From NCBI RefSeq assembly GCF_002795405.1, contig NZ_PHGZ01000004.1, positions 62,001 to 126,000 of the forward strand: a DNA stretch of 64,000 nt, given 5' to 3'. Below, piece by piece: positions 34,391-44,367 of this stretch. Source of the DNA: Caviibacterium pharyngocola (GTDB taxonomy: Bacteria > Pseudomonadota > Gammaproteobacteria > Enterobacterales > Pasteurellaceae). The translations under genes and the position numbers were made by a program. How positions within the stretch are numbered: the stretch's first letter is position 1; each line of letters begins with the position of its first letter. The notes under the pieces are model-generated. The model saw only the letters and a list, made by a program, of their open reading frames with translations. It did no database searches and was not told the DNA's origin.

Positions 34391-34681
34391 TTATTCTACG
34401 ATTGCTAAAATATCGTTTTCAGAAATAATTAACACTTCTTCGCCGTCGATTTTTTCCGATTTCACGCCGTAACCGTCGTTGAAAATCACGGTGTCGCCGA
34501 CTTTCACATCTAAAGGCTGAACGCTGCCGTTTTCTAAAATACGACCTTTACCCACTGCCAACACTTTTGCGCGGGTGGATTTTGTCGCTGCGGAACCGGT
34601 TAACACAATACCGCCGGCGGAAAGGGTTTCGACTTCTTCACGTTTGATAATCACACGATCGTGTAATGGACGAATATTCAT
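34391..34681 (-). CDS. groES: Co-chaperonin GroES
   Basis: The 10-kDa lid of GroEL. The 96-residue protein begins [13 protein letters not shown], carries the mobile loop (about 17-34, [15 protein letters not shown]) and ends ENDILAIVE. First gene of groES-groEL and preceded by a sigma-32 promoter. Confidence 0.99.
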   Translation of the reverse strand: MNIRPLHDRVIIKREEVETLSAGGIVLTGSAATKSTRAKVLAVGKGRILENGSVQPLDVKVGDTVIFNDGYGVKSEKIDGEEVLIISENDILAIVE

Positions 34682-34726
34682 TTTAATTTCCTTTTTAATG
34701 TGTCAATAAGTTAAAAGCAAAAAACT

Positions 34727-34754
34727 ATATGGGGGACGAATTTTTCCTTTCAAG
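34727..34754 (-). promoter_or_regulatory. Sigma-32 heat-shock promoter of groES-groEL
   Basis: On the minus strand CTTGAAA (34754-34748) is followed after 13 bases by CCCCATAT (34734-34727), a near-exact match to the sigma-32 consensus CTTGAAA-N12-15-CCCCATNT. The -10 lies about 45 bases before the groES start codon. No HrcA CIRCE inverted repeat is seen here. Confidence 0.92.
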
Positions 34755-34766
34755 AGACAAAATAAA

Positions 34767-35243
34767 TTATTTTATCCGCTTGTCTTCGTCCGCTTGTCTT
34801 TCGAATTCGGCGTCGAAAATCGTTTCGTCGGAGGTTTGTGCGCCGTTAAAAGTGCGGTGATTTTTGAACACGAATGTCGAGCCGAATAAAGCAAATTTAC
34901 GTGCAATAAATCCGGAAATAAATTTTTCGCCGAAAGGCGTGAGCAACAATAATGCGAGCAAATCGCTTAAAAATCCCGGAAGTAAAAACAGCACGCCGGC
35001 AAAAATCCACAAACCGGAGCGCAACAGTGATTGGGTCGGGATGTCGCCTTCCGCCAGTTGTTTGCGCACGTTAATCAACGTGTACCAGCCGCGTAGTCGA
35101 ATAATAAATACGCCGATAACGGCGGACAAAATCAACAATAAAATTAAGCCGAGAACGCCTAGTTGCGTACCGATCCAAACTAAAAGCGAGAGTTCGAAAT
35201 AAATAAAAAGAAACGCGCTCATTGCGCATAAAATCAAAGGCAT
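34767..35243 (-). CDS. fxsA: FxsA-family membrane protein
   Basis: FxsA is an inner-membrane protein whose overproduction in E. coli relieves phage T7 exclusion by the F plasmid; its normal role is unclear. The 158-residue protein has membrane segments near residues 5-45 and 76-98, the IRLRGWYTLINVRKQLAEGD stretch and LFLLPGFLSDLLALLLL typical of the family, then a charged tail. Start 35243 gives the same N-terminal length before the first segment as E. coli FxsA. Upstream of groES as a separate unit. Confidence 0.88.
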   Translation of the reverse strand: MPLILCAMSAFLFIYFELSLLVWIGTQLGVLGLILLLILSAVIGVFIIRLRGWYTLINVRKQLAEGDIPTQSLLRSGLWIFAGVLFLLPGFLSDLLALLLLTPFGEKFISGFIARKFALFGSTFVFKNHRTFNGAQTSDETIFDAEFERQADEDKRIK

Positions 35244-35372
35244 AATAATGAAGTTCCTGCGTCGAAAGTTATCTTTAAAATAAGGGCGTAAGCGAAAAAA
35301 TCAAGTTTTCGTTTTGCAATAAAAAAAGTAATGAATTGAATAAGTTATATCATTATGAGGGCAAGGAAAAAC

Positions 35373-35386
35373 TTGATCTCGATCAC
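35373..35386 (+). promoter_or_regulatory. FNR/CRP-type activator site of aspA
   Basis: TTGATCTCGATCAC matches the FNR consensus at nine of ten positions and, extended to CTTGATCTCGATCACA, also resembles CRP (13 of 16). A -10 TATAAT at 35409-35414 would put the start near 35421 and this site's centre at -41.5. aspA is activated by both CRP and FNR in E. coli. Confidence 0.7.
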
Positions 35387-35408
35387 ATTTTTTCCGAGGT
35401 ATTATTCC

Positions 35409-35414
35409 TATAAT
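35409..35414 (+). promoter_or_regulatory. -10 hexamer of aspA promoter
   Basis: Perfect TATAAT with no good -35, consistent with an activator-dependent (class II) promoter driven by the site at 35373-35386. Confidence 0.65.
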
Positions 35415-35453
35415 ACGCCTCGAAAACCAACCTGATGAAAAAGGAGAATAACA

Positions 35454-36869
35454 ATGACAACAAGAAAAGAAGTAGATTTATTGGGCGAGCGCGATGTGCC
35501 CGCCGATGCATATTGGGGAATTCACACCTTAAGAGCGGTGGAAAATTTTAACATTTCTAACGTGACGATTTCCGATGTACCGGAGTTCGTGCGCGGTATG
35601 GTAATGGTGAAAAAAGCCACCGCACTTGCCAACGGCGAATTGGGTGCGATTCCGCAAAAAATCGCCGAAGCCATTGTGCACGCCTGTGATGCGGTATTAG
35701 TGGACGGTAAATGTATGGATCAATTCCCGTCTGATGTGTATCAAGGCGGTGCGGGAACTTCCGTGAATATGAACACCAACGAAGTGATCGCCAATTTGGC
35801 ATTAGAAATTTTAGGGCATAAAAAAGGCGAATATCAATATTTGAATCCGATGGATCACGTTAACGCCAGCCAATCTACCAATGACGCTTATCCGACCGGT
35901 TTCCGCATTGCGGTGTATAACAGCATTATGAATTTGGTCGGCAAAGTGCTTTATTTACAACAAGGTTTTGAAAATAAAGCGAAAGAATTCGCGCATATTT
36001 TGAAAATGGGTCGTACTCAGTTGCAAGATGCCGTGCCGATGACCGTTGGACAAGAATTTCAAGCTTTCTCCGTATTATTAGATGAAGAAGTGCGCAATTT
36101 GAAACGCACCGCCGAATTGCTGTTAGAAGTCAATTTAGGCGCAACGGCGATCGGAACGGGCTTAAATACGCCGCAAGGTTATGCCGAACTCGTAGTAAAA
36201 CGCTTATCCGAAGTGTCCGGATTGCCTTGCGTGAACGCGCCGAATTTGATTGAGGCGACCTCCGATTGCGGTGCTTATGTAATGGTGCACGGCGCGTTAA
36301 AACGCACGGCGGTGAAATTATCCAAAGTGTGTAACGATTTGCGTTTATTGTCATCCGGACCGCGCGCAGGCTTAAACGAAATTAACTTGCCGGAATTGCA
36401 AGCCGGTTCGTCCATTATGCCGGCGAAAGTTAATCCGGTGGTGCCGGAAGTGGTAAATCAAGTGTGCTTTAAAGTGATTGGCAACGACACGACCATCACC
36501 TTCGCGGCGGAAGCCGGTCAATTACAATTAAACGTAATGGAACCGGTAATCGGTCAAGCGATGTTCGAAAGTATCGAAATTTTAACCAATGCCTGCGTGA
36601 ACTTGCGTGATAAATGTATCGACGGTATTACGGTGAACAAAGAAATTTGCGAAAACTATGTGTTTAATTCTATCGGTATCGTCACTTACTTAAATCCGTT
36701 TATCGGACACCATAACGGCGATATCGTGGGCAAAACCTGCGCGCAAACCGGACGTAGCGTGCGCGATGTGGTATTGGAAATGGGCTTACTGACCAAAGCG
36801 GAATTGGATGATATTCTTTCCGTGGAAAATCTGATGAACCCAACCTATAAAGCCAAATTAACCAAATAA
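35454..36869 (+). CDS. aspA: Aspartate ammonia-lyase
   Basis: AspA deaminates aspartate to fumarate, feeding anaerobic fumarate respiration. The 471-residue protein has [16 protein letters not shown], the TNDAYPTG loop and the superfamily signature [15 protein letters not shown] (about 320-334). Close to the E. coli length (478). The ribosome site is AAGGAG. Monocistronic, with an activator-type promoter and its own terminator. Confidence 0.97.
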   Translation: MTTRKEVDLLGERDVPADAYWGIHTLRAVENFNISNVTISDVPEFVRGMVMVKKATALANGELGAIPQKIAEAIVHACDAVLVDGKCMDQFPSDVYQGGAGTSVNMNTNEVIANLALEILGHKKGEYQYLNPMDHVNASQSTNDAYPTGFRIAVYNSIMNLVGKVLYLQQGFENKAKEFAHILKMGRTQLQDAVPMTVGQEFQAFSVLLDEEVRNLKRTAELLLEVNLGATAIGTGLNTPQGYAELVVKRLSEVSGLPCVNAPNLIEATSDCGAYVMVHGALKRTAVKLSKVCNDLRLLSSGPRAGLNEINLPELQAGSSIMPAKVNPVVPEVVNQVCFKVIGNDTTITFAAEAGQLQLNVMEPVIGQAMFESIEILTNACVNLRDKCIDGITVNKEICENYVFNSIGIVTYLNPFIGHHNGDIVGKTCAQTGRSVRDVVLEMGLLTKAELDDILSVENLMNPTYKAKLTK

Positions 36870-36884
36870 TTCGAAACCGAAAAC

Positions 36885-36915
36885 AAAAGGAATCGCATCG
36901 TTCGATTCCTTTTTT
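36885..36915. terminator. Bidirectional terminator between aspA and fadR
   Basis: AAAAGGAATCG (36885-36895) pairs with CGATTCCTTTT (36903-36913), with T runs on both strands (to 36915 on plus; TTTTGTTTT on minus). Confidence 0.9.
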
Positions 36916-36940
36916 CATTGATGACGGATTTTATCGGCGG

Positions 36941-37666
36941 TTATTCGCCGAAATTTTCCGGCAAATGATGTAACATTGTTTTCCAAATGCTGCTACTGCG
37001 CTCACGGTTTTCCGCCAAACATTTCACCGCGCCTTCCACATCCTGATTTTCGCAACATTCTGCTAAGCGTTGATAAAATTTTAACGTAAACAAACGAGAT
37101 TGCGCTTCGGAAAAAAACAGCGACGCCACTTGATGATACAAATCTTTAAAGCTGTTTAAAATTAATCCGTAAACCGGTTTTTCCGCCACAAAGGTGAAAC
37201 TGCGATAAAGATTATAGTCGAATTGCGCATAAGCTTGCGGCGTATCCGCCAAGTGCGGTAGGTTTTCGAACAGTTTTAGCGAGGCTTGCGGATCCGAACG
37301 AACCGCTTCGGGAATATAGTGCTCCCCCATTTTTGTGCGCAAGGAAACTACATTAGTGATGATGACGGGAATAACGGATTTATCCAGCTGAATCAGCGTG
37401 CCGATAATATTCGGCCCTGCCGTTTCCCAAACGTTATTCACCCGCGTCGGTTTGCCGTGCTGAATACTCAACCAACCGTCGCGCGCCAAGCGTTGTAACA
37501 CTTCGCGTAAGGTTGTGCGCGTTACGCCGATTTTATCGGCAAGTTCGCGTTCGGCAGGCAAATCCGTGCCGGGCGGAAAATGATTATTCCAGATACTTTT
37601 TACGATATATTCTTCCGCCAATCCCGCCGGACTTTGCGCTTTCAGAATAAGTTGATTATTATTCAT
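36941..37666 (-). CDS. fadR: Fatty acid metabolism regulator FadR
   Basis: FadR is a GntR-family acyl-CoA-responsive regulator. The 241-residue protein has an N-terminal winged helix (about 10-75; the LPAERELADKIGVTRTTLRE recognition region is typical) and the FadR-type C-terminal acyl-CoA-binding domain. Divergent from nhaB over 139 bases, the same neighbour pair as in E. coli. Its targets here are unknown. Confidence 0.94.
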   Translation of the reverse strand: MNNNQLILKAQSPAGLAEEYIVKSIWNNHFPPGTDLPAERELADKIGVTRTTLREVLQRLARDGWLSIQHGKPTRVNNVWETAGPNIIGTLIQLDKSVIPVIITNVVSLRTKMGEHYIPEAVRSDPQASLKLFENLPHLADTPQAYAQFDYNLYRSFTFVAEKPVYGLILNSFKDLYHQVASLFFSEAQSRLFTLKFYQRLAECCENQDVEGAVKCLAENRERSSSIWKTMLHHLPENFGE

Positions 37667-37805
37667 ACGTTTCTACTATAAAAGAGTGAAAAAATTTGTG
37701 ATGTAGCTAACAAAATACACATTTGGTATTATCCTTGAAAGCGGTATATATTACAATTACGCGGTCATACTTTTTTATTTTTAATGCATTAAGGTTGTAA
37801 ACACT

Positions 37806-39347
37806 ATGAATTATTCTCAAGCTTTTCTTAAAAATTTTCTCGGTGCAAGTCCGGATTGGTATAAATTATCTATTGTCGGATTTTTGATTTTAAACCCGAT
37901 TTTATTCTTTTTCGTCAGTCCCTTTCTTGCCGGTTGGGTGCTTGTCGCCGAATTTATTTTTACCTTAGCAATGGCATTAAAATGTTATCCCTTACAACCG
38001 GGCAGCTTGCTTGCTTTAGAAGCCGTGGCAATCGGAATGACTCATCCGGAACACGTTAAAGCGGAAATTATGGCGAATTTCGAAGTAATTTTGCTATTAA
38101 TGTTTATGGTGGCGGGGATTTATTTTATGAAACAACTGCTGCTTTTCGTGTTCACCAAATTACTGCTTAGCATTCGCTCTAAAATGGTGTTATCTCTTTC
38201 TTTCTGTTTGAGCGCCGCCTTTCTTTCCGCGTTCTTAGACGCTCTCACCGTGGTGGCGGTAATTATCAGCGTCGGTATGGGCTTTTACGGCGTATATCAT
38301 AAAGTCGCTTCCGGTAAAAATTTCGACGATTCCGATGACATTAACGACGATAAACATATCGGCAATCGCAAAGATACTTTAGAAGAATTTCGCGCATTTT
38401 TACGCAGCTTAATGATGCACGCTGCCGTCGGTACCGCATTGGGCGGCGTAATGACTATGGTCGGCGAGCCGCAAAATCTGATTATCGCGGAACAAGCGAA
38501 ATGGGGCTTCGGCGAATTTTTCTTCCGTATGAGTCCGGTGACCGTACCCGTTTTGATCTGCGGTGTATTAACCTGCGCCTTAGTCGAAAAATTCCGTTTA
38601 TTCGGCTATGGCGCGAAATTACCGCGCAAAGTATGGGGCGTTTTGGCAAAATTCGACCGCAACCGCGAACAAAAAATGAATGCGCAAGAACGTATTAAAT
38701 TAATTATTCAAGCTTTGGTCGGCGTTTGGTTGATTATCGGTTTAGCTTTCCATTTAGCCGCCGTGGGATTAATCGGCTTAACAATTATCATTTTTTGTAC
38801 CGCACTTTGCGGCGTGACCAGCGAACACGCCTTGGGCAAAGCCTTCCAAGAATCTTTGCCGTTCACTGCACTGTTAGTGGTATTCTTCTCCGTCGTTGCG
38901 GTGATTATCGATCAACATCTCTTCGCGCCAATCATTCATTTCGTGTTATCCGCAAGTGAAAGTGCGCAATTAATTTTATTCTATATTTTCAACGGTGTAC
39001 TTTCGGCGATTTCCGATAACGTGTTCGTCGCCACCGTGTATATTAACGAAGCCAAAACCGCTTTAACCAACGGTGCGATTTCCTTGAATCAATTCGAATT
39101 GCTCGCCGTTGCGATTAACACCGGAACAAACTTACCTTCCGTTGCGACGCCGAACGGACAAGCGGCATTCTTATTCTTGCTAACTTCGTCTCTCGCGCCG
39201 CTTATTCGTTTGTCTTATGGTAGAATGGTGTATATGGCGTTACCTTATACTATCGTGTTGTCCGTTATCGGTTTGCTTTCAGTGGAATTTTTATTACCGT
39301 TCGCCACCGAAGTATTAACCCAATTAGGCTTAATTACCCCAGTATAA
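37806..39347 (+). CDS. nhaB: Na+/H+ antiporter NhaB
   Basis: NhaB exports sodium in exchange for protons at the inner membrane. The 513-residue, strongly hydrophobic protein has the same length as E. coli NhaB and the motifs [30 protein letters not shown] and [15 protein letters not shown]. Divergent from fadR. Followed after 23 bases by dsbB, probably in one operon, as in other gammaproteobacteria. Confidence 0.96.
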   Translation: MNYSQAFLKNFLGASPDWYKLSIVGFLILNPILFFFVSPFLAGWVLVAEFIFTLAMALKCYPLQPGSLLALEAVAIGMTHPEHVKAEIMANFEVILLLMFMVAGIYFMKQLLLFVFTKLLLSIRSKMVLSLSFCLSAAFLSAFLDALTVVAVIISVGMGFYGVYHKVASGKNFDDSDDINDDKHIGNRKDTLEEFRAFLRSLMMHAAVGTALGGVMTMVGEPQNLIIAEQAKWGFGEFFFRMSPVTVPVLICGVLTCALVEKFRLFGYGAKLPRKVWGVLAKFDRNREQKMNAQERIKLIIQALVGVWLIIGLAFHLAAVGLIGLTIIIFCTALCGVTSEHALGKAFQESLPFTALLVVFFSVVAVIIDQHLFAPIIHFVLSASESAQLILFYIFNGVLSAISDNVFVATVYINEAKTALTNGAISLNQFELLAVAINTGTNLPSVATPNGQAAFLFLLTSSLAPLIRLSYGRMVYMALPYTIVLSVIGLLSVEFLLPFATEVLTQLGLITPV

Positions 39348-39370
39348 CGCCCGTATATTAAGAAGGAGAA

Positions 39371-39907
39371 ATGATGCTGAATTATTTGAAAAATTTATCG
39401 ACGGAAAGAGGCGGCTGGTTTTTATTGCTCGTTTCCGGATTAGCGCTGGAATCGACCGCGCTTTACTTCCAACACGGAATGGATCTTCAACCTTGCGTAA
39501 TGTGTATCTATGAACGTGTTGCATTATTCGGCATCGTTTTCGCCGGTCTTATCGGCTTAATCGCCCCAAGCCTGTCGTTTTTGCGTTTACTCGCGCTCGC
39601 CGTAGGTTTGGGCAGCGCCGTTAAAGGCTTATTGTTGGCGTTAAAACACGTTGATTATCAACTCAATCCCGCGCCTTGGAATCAATGTTCTTATATGGCG
39701 GAATTTCCACAAACTTTGCCGTTGGATAAATGGTTTCCTTATGTATTCAACCCGTCCGGCTCTTGCAGCGACATCACTTGGACATTCCTCGGCTTTTCAA
39801 TGGCGCAATGGATTGTAGTGATTTTCGCTTTTTATACGCTATTATTTGTGTTGTTATTAATCAGCCAAGTAAAACGCAGCCGCAAACGCAGAATGTTATT
39901 CAGATAA
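39371..39907 (+). CDS. dsbB: Disulfide bond formation protein DsbB
   Basis: DsbB reoxidises DsbA, passing electrons to quinones. The 178-residue protein has four membrane segments, the first periplasmic pair CVMC (about C41 and C44) and the second pair in NQCSYM and GSCSD (about C105 and C131). AAGGAGAA site; two start codons lie in tandem. Ended by a paired uptake-signal hairpin. Confidence 0.95.
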   Translation: MMLNYLKNLSTERGGWFLLLVSGLALESTALYFQHGMDLQPCVMCIYERVALFGIVFAGLIGLIAPSLSFLRLLALAVGLGSAVKGLLLALKHVDYQLNPAPWNQCSYMAEFPQTLPLDKWFPYVFNPSGSCSDITWTFLGFSMAQWIVVIFAFYTLLFVLLLISQVKRSRKRRMLFR

Positions 39908-39914
39908 TTCACCT

Positions 39915-39941
39915 AAAGTGCGGTGAAAATCACCGCACTTT
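39915..39941 (+). terminator. Paired uptake-signal terminator of dsbB
   Basis: AAAGTGCGGTGA (39915-39926) pairs perfectly with TCACCGCACTTT (39930-39941) around AAA. The stem is two facing uptake signal cores. Confidence 0.8.
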
Positions 39942-40051
39942 CGTTCTTCCTTCCGATACTTTTATCAAACAAAATTATTTCCTTCGCACAATCTGAAAAA
40001 TCAGCGTCGAAATGATATAATTTTCGCTTTCAAGCAGCACAGGAAAATCAA

Positions 40052-40528
40052 ATGATCAGAATTGGACACGGCTTTGACGTACACGCATTCGGCGGTGAAG
40101 GCCCGATTATTATCGGCGGCGTACGAATTCCTTATGACAAAGGCTTACTGGCGCACAGCGACGGCGATGTGGCGCTTCACGCGTTAACCGATGCCTTACT
40201 CGGTGCGGCGGCGTTGGGCGATATCGGCAAACTTTTTCCGGATACGGATATGCAATACAAAGGCGCGGACAGCCAAGGATTATTGCGCGAAGCATTTCGT
40301 CAAATCCGCGACAAGGGCTATGTCATCGGGAACGTCGATGTAACGATTATCGCCCAAGCGCCTAAAATGCGCCCGCATATTGATGCGATGCGCGCTAATA
40401 TCGCTACGAATTTACAATGCAATATTGAGCAAGTGAACGTAAAAGCGACGACAACGGAAAAATTGGGTTTCACCGGTCGCGGCGAAGGCATCGCCTGTGA
40501 AGCCGTCGCGTTATTAATCAAAGCATAG
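40052..40528 (+). CDS. ispF: 2-C-methyl-D-erythritol 2,4-cyclodiphosphate synthase
   Basis: IspF makes the cyclodiphosphate intermediate of the MEP isoprenoid pathway. The 158-residue protein has metal ligands in [10 protein letters not shown] (D8, H10 region), the [23 protein letters not shown] signature and the C-terminal [16 protein letters not shown]. First gene of ispF-truD-surE; ispD, its usual partner, is not in the window just upstream. Confidence 0.97.
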   Translation: MIRIGHGFDVHAFGGEGPIIIGGVRIPYDKGLLAHSDGDVALHALTDALLGAAALGDIGKLFPDTDMQYKGADSQGLLREAFRQIRDKGYVIGNVDVTIIAQAPKMRPHIDAMRANIATNLQCNIEQVNVKATTTEKLGFTGRGEGIACEAVALLIKA

Positions 40529-40539
40529 CGGACGGAAAA

Positions 40540-41544
40540 ATGGAATTAGCTTTTTTATATCAAGCCCCGCAGCAAAGCGCACGCCTCAAAGCCGAATGTC
40601 GTGATTTTATCGTGAAAGAAAATCTCGGCTATGAAATATCAGGCGAGGGCGAATTTGTGGCGGTTAAAGTACGCAAAACCGACTATAACACGCTGTTCGT
40701 TGCGGAAAAATTAGCGCAATTCGTCGGGATTTCGGCGAAAAACGTCGGCTATGCCGGACTGAAAGATAAAAAAGCGATTACCGAACAATGGTTTAGTCTG
40801 CAAATGCCGGGCAAACCGACACCGGATTTCAGCCGATTTCAAATCGAAGGCATTGAAATTCTTGCCGTCACGCGACATAACCGAAAAATTCGTATCGGCA
40901 GCCTTGCGGGTAACGCGTTTGAAATTCGCTTGCGCGATGTGCAAGAACCCGAAGAACTTAATGCGCGCTTAGAAAACATTCGCGAAAACGGTTTTCCTAA
41001 TTATTTCACCGAGCAACGTTTCGGCAAAGAAGGCAATAATCTAATTCAAGCGCTACGTTGGGCAAAGGGTGAAATTACGGTGAAAGATCGTAAAAAACGC
41101 AGTTTTTATCTTTCCGCCGCCCGCAGTGAAATTTTTAACCTGACGGTTTCCGACCGCATTACGCAGCAGTTAATTCATCGCGTATTACCACAGGACATTC
41201 TGCAACTACAAGGTTCGCACAGTTGGTTTAAAGCGGATGAAAACGAAGATTTGAATACGCTGCAAGTGCGGTTAAAAAATCGCGATATTTTGCTCACCGC
41301 ACCTTTAATCGGCGATAACTTACAAAGCGCCAACGAACGGGAAAATGCGATTATTCGCGCGTACGAAGAACTGCACCGACTAATGCAAAAAGAACGAATG
41401 AAAGCAATGCGCCGCCCGATGTTGTGTTATGCCGAAAATTTGACTTGGCATTTTGACGGGCACGATTTATTGCTACAATTTTACTTACCGGCGGGCAGCT
41501 ACGCCACCGCACTAGTCAGAGAATTAGTGCACATTCAAGATTAA
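40540..41544 (+). CDS. truD: tRNA pseudouridine-13 synthase
   Basis: TruD makes pseudouridine at position 13 of tRNA-Glu. The 334-residue protein has the catalytic-Asp motif [16 protein letters not shown] (about 67-82), the NYFTEQRFG family motif and [13 protein letters not shown] near the C-terminus. Eleven bases after ispF and 14 before surE, in the conserved ispDF-truD-surE order. Confidence 0.95.
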   Translation: MELAFLYQAPQQSARLKAECRDFIVKENLGYEISGEGEFVAVKVRKTDYNTLFVAEKLAQFVGISAKNVGYAGLKDKKAITEQWFSLQMPGKPTPDFSRFQIEGIEILAVTRHNRKIRIGSLAGNAFEIRLRDVQEPEELNARLENIRENGFPNYFTEQRFGKEGNNLIQALRWAKGEITVKDRKKRSFYLSAARSEIFNLTVSDRITQQLIHRVLPQDILQLQGSHSWFKADENEDLNTLQVRLKNRDILLTAPLIGDNLQSANERENAIIRAYEELHRLMQKERMKAMRRPMLCYAENLTWHFDGHDLLLQFYLPAGSYATALVRELVHIQD

Positions 41545-41558
41545 CTTAAGGATTTGCA

Positions 41559-42299
41559 ATGCATATTTTGTTATCGAACGACGACGGCATTCACGCCGAA
41601 GGAATCAAAACCCTTGCGCACGAATTACGCAAAATCGCCCAAGTGACGGTGGTTGCGCCGGATCGCAATCGCAGCGCGGCATCCAGTTCGCTCACGTTAG
41701 TCGAACCACTGCGCCCGCTAAAATTAGACAGCGGTGATTATTGCATTAACGGCACGCCCGCCGATTGCGTGCATTTAGCATTAAACGGTTTTTTATCCGG
41801 ACGCGTCGATTTGGTAATTTCCGGCATTAATGCCGGCGTGAATTTGGGCGATGACGTAATTTATTCCGGCACGGTCGCCGCCGCATTGGAAGGTCGTCAT
41901 TTGGGTTTGCCGGCAATCGCCGTCTCTCTTGACGGGCGTCAACATTATGAAACGGCGGCAAAGCTGGTTTGCGAATTAGTGCCGAAGTTATACGAAGGCT
42001 TGCTGAAACGCCGCGAAATTATCAATATCAATGTGCCGGACGTGCCTTATGAGGAATTAAAAGGTATTAAAGTTTGTCATTTAGGTCATCGCGCCGCAGC
42101 GGCGGAAGTGATTAAACAACAAGATCCGCGCGGCGAACATATTTATTGGATTGGCCCTGCCGGTTTAGCGGAAAACGAAGCCGAAGGCACGGATTTCCAC
42201 GCAGTCAAACAAGGTTATGCCTCATTAACGCCGATTCAAGCGGATATGACGGCATACCATTCAATTCGCGCTTTACAAGATTGGTTAAAAAGTGAATAA
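41559..42299 (+). CDS. surE: 5'/3'-nucleotidase SurE
   Basis: SurE is a stationary-phase nucleotidase acting on nucleoside monophosphates and polyphosphate. The 246-residue protein starts with the metal site [13 protein letters not shown] (D8, D9), then [24 protein letters not shown] and [20 protein letters not shown]. Operon with truD upstream and a DedA-like gene downstream; the pcm gene found next in E. coli is absent here. Confidence 0.96.
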   Translation: MHILLSNDDGIHAEGIKTLAHELRKIAQVTVVAPDRNRSAASSSLTLVEPLRPLKLDSGDYCINGTPADCVHLALNGFLSGRVDLVISGINAGVNLGDDVIYSGTVAAALEGRHLGLPAIAVSLDGRQHYETAAKLVCELVPKLYEGLLKRREIININVPDVPYEELKGIKVCHLGHRAAAAEVIKQQDPRGEHIYWIGPAGLAENEAEGTDFHAVKQGYASLTPIQADMTAYHSIRALQDWLKSE

Positions 42300-42338
42300 T
42301 AATTCGCTTTTTTAATAAATAATCAAAAGGAAAATTCA

Positions 42339-42914
42339 TTGAAAATTTTTGGAGCAATGTACGATAAAACGATGCAATGGTCGAAACACCGTTATGCTGC
42401 ATTTTGGCTGAGTTTCGTCAGTTTTATCGAAGCGATCTTTTTTCCGATTCCGCCTGATGTGATGTTGATTCCGATGTCAATGTCAAAACCGAAAAATGCG
42501 ATGAAATACGCGTTATATACCGCCGTCGCATCCGTGATCGGCGGAATGATCGGTTATGCATTGGGCTATTATGCCTTTGATTTCGTTCAACATTATATTC
42601 AACAATGGGGCTATCAGGCGCATTGGGAAACAGCGGTTTCTTGGTTTGAAAAATGGGGTATTTTGGTGGTTTTCGTCGCCGGATTTTCGCCGATCCCTTA
42701 TAAAGTGTTCACCATTTGCGCCGGCGTAATGCAAATGGCGTTTTTACCTTTTGTACTGACCGCCTTCGTTTCCCGTGCCGCACGTTTCTTGCTGGTTGCC
42801 AAACTTGCGGCCTGGGGCGGTGAGAAATTTGCGGCGAAATTACGCAAATCGATCGAAGTCATCGGCTGGTCGGTGGTGGTGCTTGCCGTCGTCGCCTATT
42901 TAATTTTACGATAA
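42339..42914 (+). CDS. yqaA: YqaA-type DedA-family membrane protein
   Basis: A 191-residue membrane protein related to the DedA/YqaA family, whose members help membrane homeostasis and lipid flipping. It has IEAIFFPIPPDVMLIPMS, a GFSPIPYKVFTICAGV motif and about four membrane segments. Translation seems to start at TTG 42339, eight bases after AAAAGG; an in-frame ATG at 42357 has GGAG only two bases away and is less likely. Fifth-type gene in the ispF-to-nlpD cluster. Confidence 0.8.
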   Translation: MKIFGAMYDKTMQWSKHRYAAFWLSFVSFIEAIFFPIPPDVMLIPMSMSKPKNAMKYALYTAVASVIGGMIGYALGYYAFDFVQHYIQQWGYQAHWETAVSWFEKWGILVVFVAGFSPIPYKVFTICAGVMQMAFLPFVLTAFVSRAARFLLVAKLAAWGGEKFAAKLRKSIEVIGWSVVVLAVVAYLILR

Positions 42915-42927
42915 TCAAGGTTTAAAA

Positions 42928-43116
42928 ATGAATAAATTGCTTTTATTGTTGTCTATGATATTGGCGTTAAGCGCCTGTTCTTCAAATGACGAAATCATTG
43001 ATGAAAATACCTTAGCGCCCGGTATTATGCAACCGGTCGAAGGAACGGGCGCCGTTGCCGGCAGCGAATGGCTGCCTGAAATCGAAAAACAAAAAATGCC
43101 GGAAAATATGAATTAA
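42928..43116 (+). CDS. Small lipoprotein resembling the NlpD N-terminus
   Basis: A 62-residue lipoprotein: signal peptide with lipobox LSAC (C17), then a short acidic tail. Its mature part repeats the pattern of the N-terminus of the next gene, nlpD: both have T/L-x-PGIMQPV, a Gly-rich spacer, W-x-P-E/Q-I and MPxxM. No LysM or LytM domain follows. The AAGGTT ribosome site precedes the ATG, and the stop is 18 bases before nlpD. I infer a partial duplication of nlpD; function unknown. Confidence 0.8.
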   Translation: MNKLLLLLSMILALSACSSNDEIIDENTLAPGIMQPVEGTGAVAGSEWLPEIEKQKMPENMN

Positions 43117-43134
43117 ATATAAGGAACTGATGAA

Positions 43135-44367
43135 ATGAAAAAATCCTTTTTACTTTTACCTATTACTATCGCCGTTTTAGCGGCTTGCTCATCAAACGCA
43201 CCGGCGCCGGTGGAAAATGCGGATAATTCGCTTACACCGGGTATTATGCAACCGGTTGACGCCAATAACGGCGGCGCCGGTACTTGGGAACCGCAAATTC
43301 AACAACAAAGTATGCCGGCGAGTATGACCTCACCGACTGTCGCGCAACCGACTTATCAAGCGCCGCAACCGCAAGTTCAACAACCAGTGGTAAAACCGGT
43401 GCAACAAACGGTAGCAACACCGACTGCGACAGCGCCGAAAGCCAAACAACAGGTTTCGCAAAATTTCGAAATTCCGCGTAATCCGCAAACCAATGCGCCG
43501 GATTACAGCAAAATCGACAAAGGATTCTACAAAGGCGATACTTATACGGTCAGAAAAGGCGACACAATGTTCCTCATCGCCTATATTTCCGGAATGGACG
43601 TCAAAGAATTGGCGCGCCTCAATAATTTGTCCGAACCCTATAATCTGAGCGTCGGTCAAACCTTAAAAGTGTCCAATAACACGCAAAATACCGTTTCAAC
43701 CGTTGCCGCGACACCCAAACCGGCAGTGACACAACAAGTGGTGAGTAAACCGGTCGAACCGGAAGTGACTTACACACCGGGCCCGAACGGCACGCAATAC
43801 GGTTCCGACGGCACCATTATCGGGCCGATCAAATCTTCCGTCGGATCCGCCGCCCCTGTTTCGCGCACAATGACCAATACCGCTACAACGGCAACCACAG
43901 CGACAGCCGCTACCGCGACAACCGTTGCAACGCAAGTTCAACCGAGCGTGCAAACTCAAACACAATCCGCTTCAACTGCGGCGCCGGTTGCGTCTAACGT
44001 TGCGTGGAACTGGCCGACCAACGGCAGTATCATTCAAGGTTTTTCCAGCTCTGACGGCGGCAATAAAGGGATTGATATTAAAGGATCTCGCGGTCAAGCG
44101 GTTAATGCCGCCGCCGCAGGACGCGTCGTTTATGCGGGCAATGCACTACGCGGCTATGGTAATTTAATCATCATCAAACACAATGACGATTATTTAAGTG
44201 CTTACGCACATAATGAAACTATTTTAGTAAAAGATCAGCAAGACGTGAAATCCGGTCAACAAATTGCCAAAATGGGTAGCTCCGGCACCAATGATGTAAA
44301 ACTTCACTTTGAAATTCGCTACAAAGGCAAATCCGTTGATCCGACACGTTATTTACCGAGAAGATAA
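43135..44367 (+). CDS. nlpD: Murein hydrolase activator NlpD (LppB-like)
   Basis: An outer-membrane lipoprotein that activates amidase AmiC in daughter-cell separation. The 410-residue protein has lipobox LAAC (C18), a low-complexity Pro/Gln/Thr-Ala stretch, a LysM domain (about 137-180, YTVRKGDTMFLIAYISGMD) and a C-terminal LytM domain (about 300-408). The LytM zinc ligands are incomplete (NKGIDIKG in place of HxGxD), as in non-catalytic NlpD. It corresponds to LppB of Haemophilus. Its stop overlaps the next start (TAATG). Confidence 0.93.
   Translation: MKKSFLLLPITIAVLAACSSNAPAPVENADNSLTPGIMQPVDANNGGAGTWEPQIQQQSMPASMTSPTVAQPTYQAPQPQVQQPVVKPVQQTVATPTATAPKAKQQVSQNFEIPRNPQTNAPDYSKIDKGFYKGDTYTVRKGDTMFLIAYISGMDVKELARLNNLSEPYNLSVGQTLKVSNNTQNTVSTVAATPKPAVTQQVVSKPVEPEVTYTPGPNGTQYGSDGTIIGPIKSSVGSAAPVSRTMTNTATTATTATAATATTVATQVQPSVQTQTQSASTAAPVASNVAWNWPTNGSIIQGFSSSDGGNKGIDIKGSRGQAVNAAAAGRVVYAGNALRGYGNLIIIKHNDDYLSAYAHNETILVKDQQDVKSGQQIAKMGSSGTNDVKLHFEIRYKGKSVDPTRYLPRR

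Noticed and set aside
43696-43965. Cys/Arg-rich minus-strand ORF inside nlpD
   Set aside because: It arises from the low-complexity Thr/Ala-coding stretch of nlpD read backwards.
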